A DNA stretch of 64,000 nucleotides from Plutella xylostella (lineage: Eukaryota; Arthropoda; Insecta; Lepidoptera; Plutellidae). Each line of letters begins with the position of its first letter. Positions within the stretch are counted from its first letter, which is position 1. This document shows positions 63,760-64,000 of the stretch, piece after piece. The stretch lies in NCBI RefSeq assembly GCF_932276165.1, contig NC_063987.1:8246001-8310000 (forward strand), in the 5' to 3' direction. The position numbers and the translations under genes are program-made. The notes below the pieces were generated by a model. The model did not search any database, was not told where the DNA came from, and saw only the letters and a list, made by a program, of their open reading frames with translations.

Positions 63760-64000
63760 AAGAGGCTCTGGGTGGCTGCGAGTCTAAATATTGGAAGGAA
63801 GCTATACAAGATGAGTATAACTCTTTCATAGTTAATGAATGCTGGACACTGGTTGATCTGCCTTCGGGGCAAAAACCAGTAAAATGTAAATGGATATTTA
63901 GCAAAAAGAGAGACCTAAATGGAAAATTGTTAAAGTATAAAGCTCGTCTGGTGGCGAAGGGTTATACACAAAGATACGGAATTGACTACAATGAAACATT
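63735..64000 (+). CDS. Ty1/copia reverse transcriptase start (runs off window)
   Basis: In a shifted frame: 'EDIPKTIEEALGG', 'WKEAIQDEYNSFIVNECWTLVDLP', in part, and 'KCKWIFSKKRD', 'KARLVAKGYTQRYGIDYNET', the standard copia RT start. The overlap with the upstream frame (about 63700-63759) holds either a mutation or a programmed shift. Confidence 0.85.

Overview
The window looks like nuclear DNA of a moth or butterfly. The evidence is spliced animal genes (a seven-exon PUS1 and a tipE-family sodium-channel subunit), interspersed repeats that I recognise as typical of Lepidoptera (the 'TTTCCTCACGATGTTTTCCTTCA' class, the 'CTCGCACTTGGCCGGTTTTT' class and the 'CCCTTGCGGGGTAGGCAGAGGTGCA' class), and an iteradensovirus-like insertion, a virus group known from Lepidoptera. 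No bacterial or organellar features are seen. The assignment is by pattern recognition; no search was run.

Region 1 (1-10,730) is a tandem segmental duplication with a period of 7,416 bp. It mixes exons of a Pro-rich/RG-rich host gene, a LINE fragment and several copies of an endogenous viral cassette. The cassette carries a matrix-like open frame, a signal-peptide-bearing glycoprotein-like frame and the start of a third gene, separated by two similar A-rich junctions like negative-strand RNA virus gene borders. The cassette is itself tandemly repeated (about 2.81 kb), all coding frames are broken, and one copy holds a 1,406-bp DNA transposon whose empty site survives in a sister copy.

Region 2 (10,730-19,390 and 24,414-41,310) is a transposon and virus graveyard. 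It holds two pieces of a Polinton/adintovirus-type protein-primed DNA polymerase B, Helitron Rep fragments joined to a herpesvirus-tegument-like (C76-like) cysteine peptidase (also as a 1.68-kb tandem array at 33.8-38.9 kb), several Tc1/mariner transposases of the DD41D type, a RAG1/Transib-like fragment, LINE 3' ends with a PD-(D/E)XK-like domain, and LTR remnants. At 25.5-27.7 kb lies the left end of a densovirus genome with its terminal hairpin and two long overlapping open frames (NS1 and NS2). The NS1 end is joined to a segment that is also present beside the start of the polymerase B gene.

Region 3 (19,387-24,413, minus strand) is a nearly full-length LINE (ORF1 with a baculovirus FP-like domain; ORF2 with endonuclease and reverse transcriptase, one frameshift). 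It is inserted in a mariner transposase gene, with a visible 5-bp target duplication.

Region 4 (41.3-48.2 kb) holds a nearly intact DD41D transposase, an IS630-like transposase pseudogene, LTR ends, a complex tandem repeat and a Harbinger-type MITE.

Region 5 (48.3-60.9 kb) is gene-bearing: PUS1 (minus, introns full of repeats and a MITE) and an intronless tipE-family gene (plus, GC-rich), with SINEs (5S-derived and tRNA-derived), a large foldback element and MITEs around them.

Region 6 (60.9-64.0 kb) is the 5' part of a Ty1/copia retrotransposon: LTR, initiator-Met type primer site, gag, protease and integrase, then a frameshift into reverse transcriptase that runs off the window.
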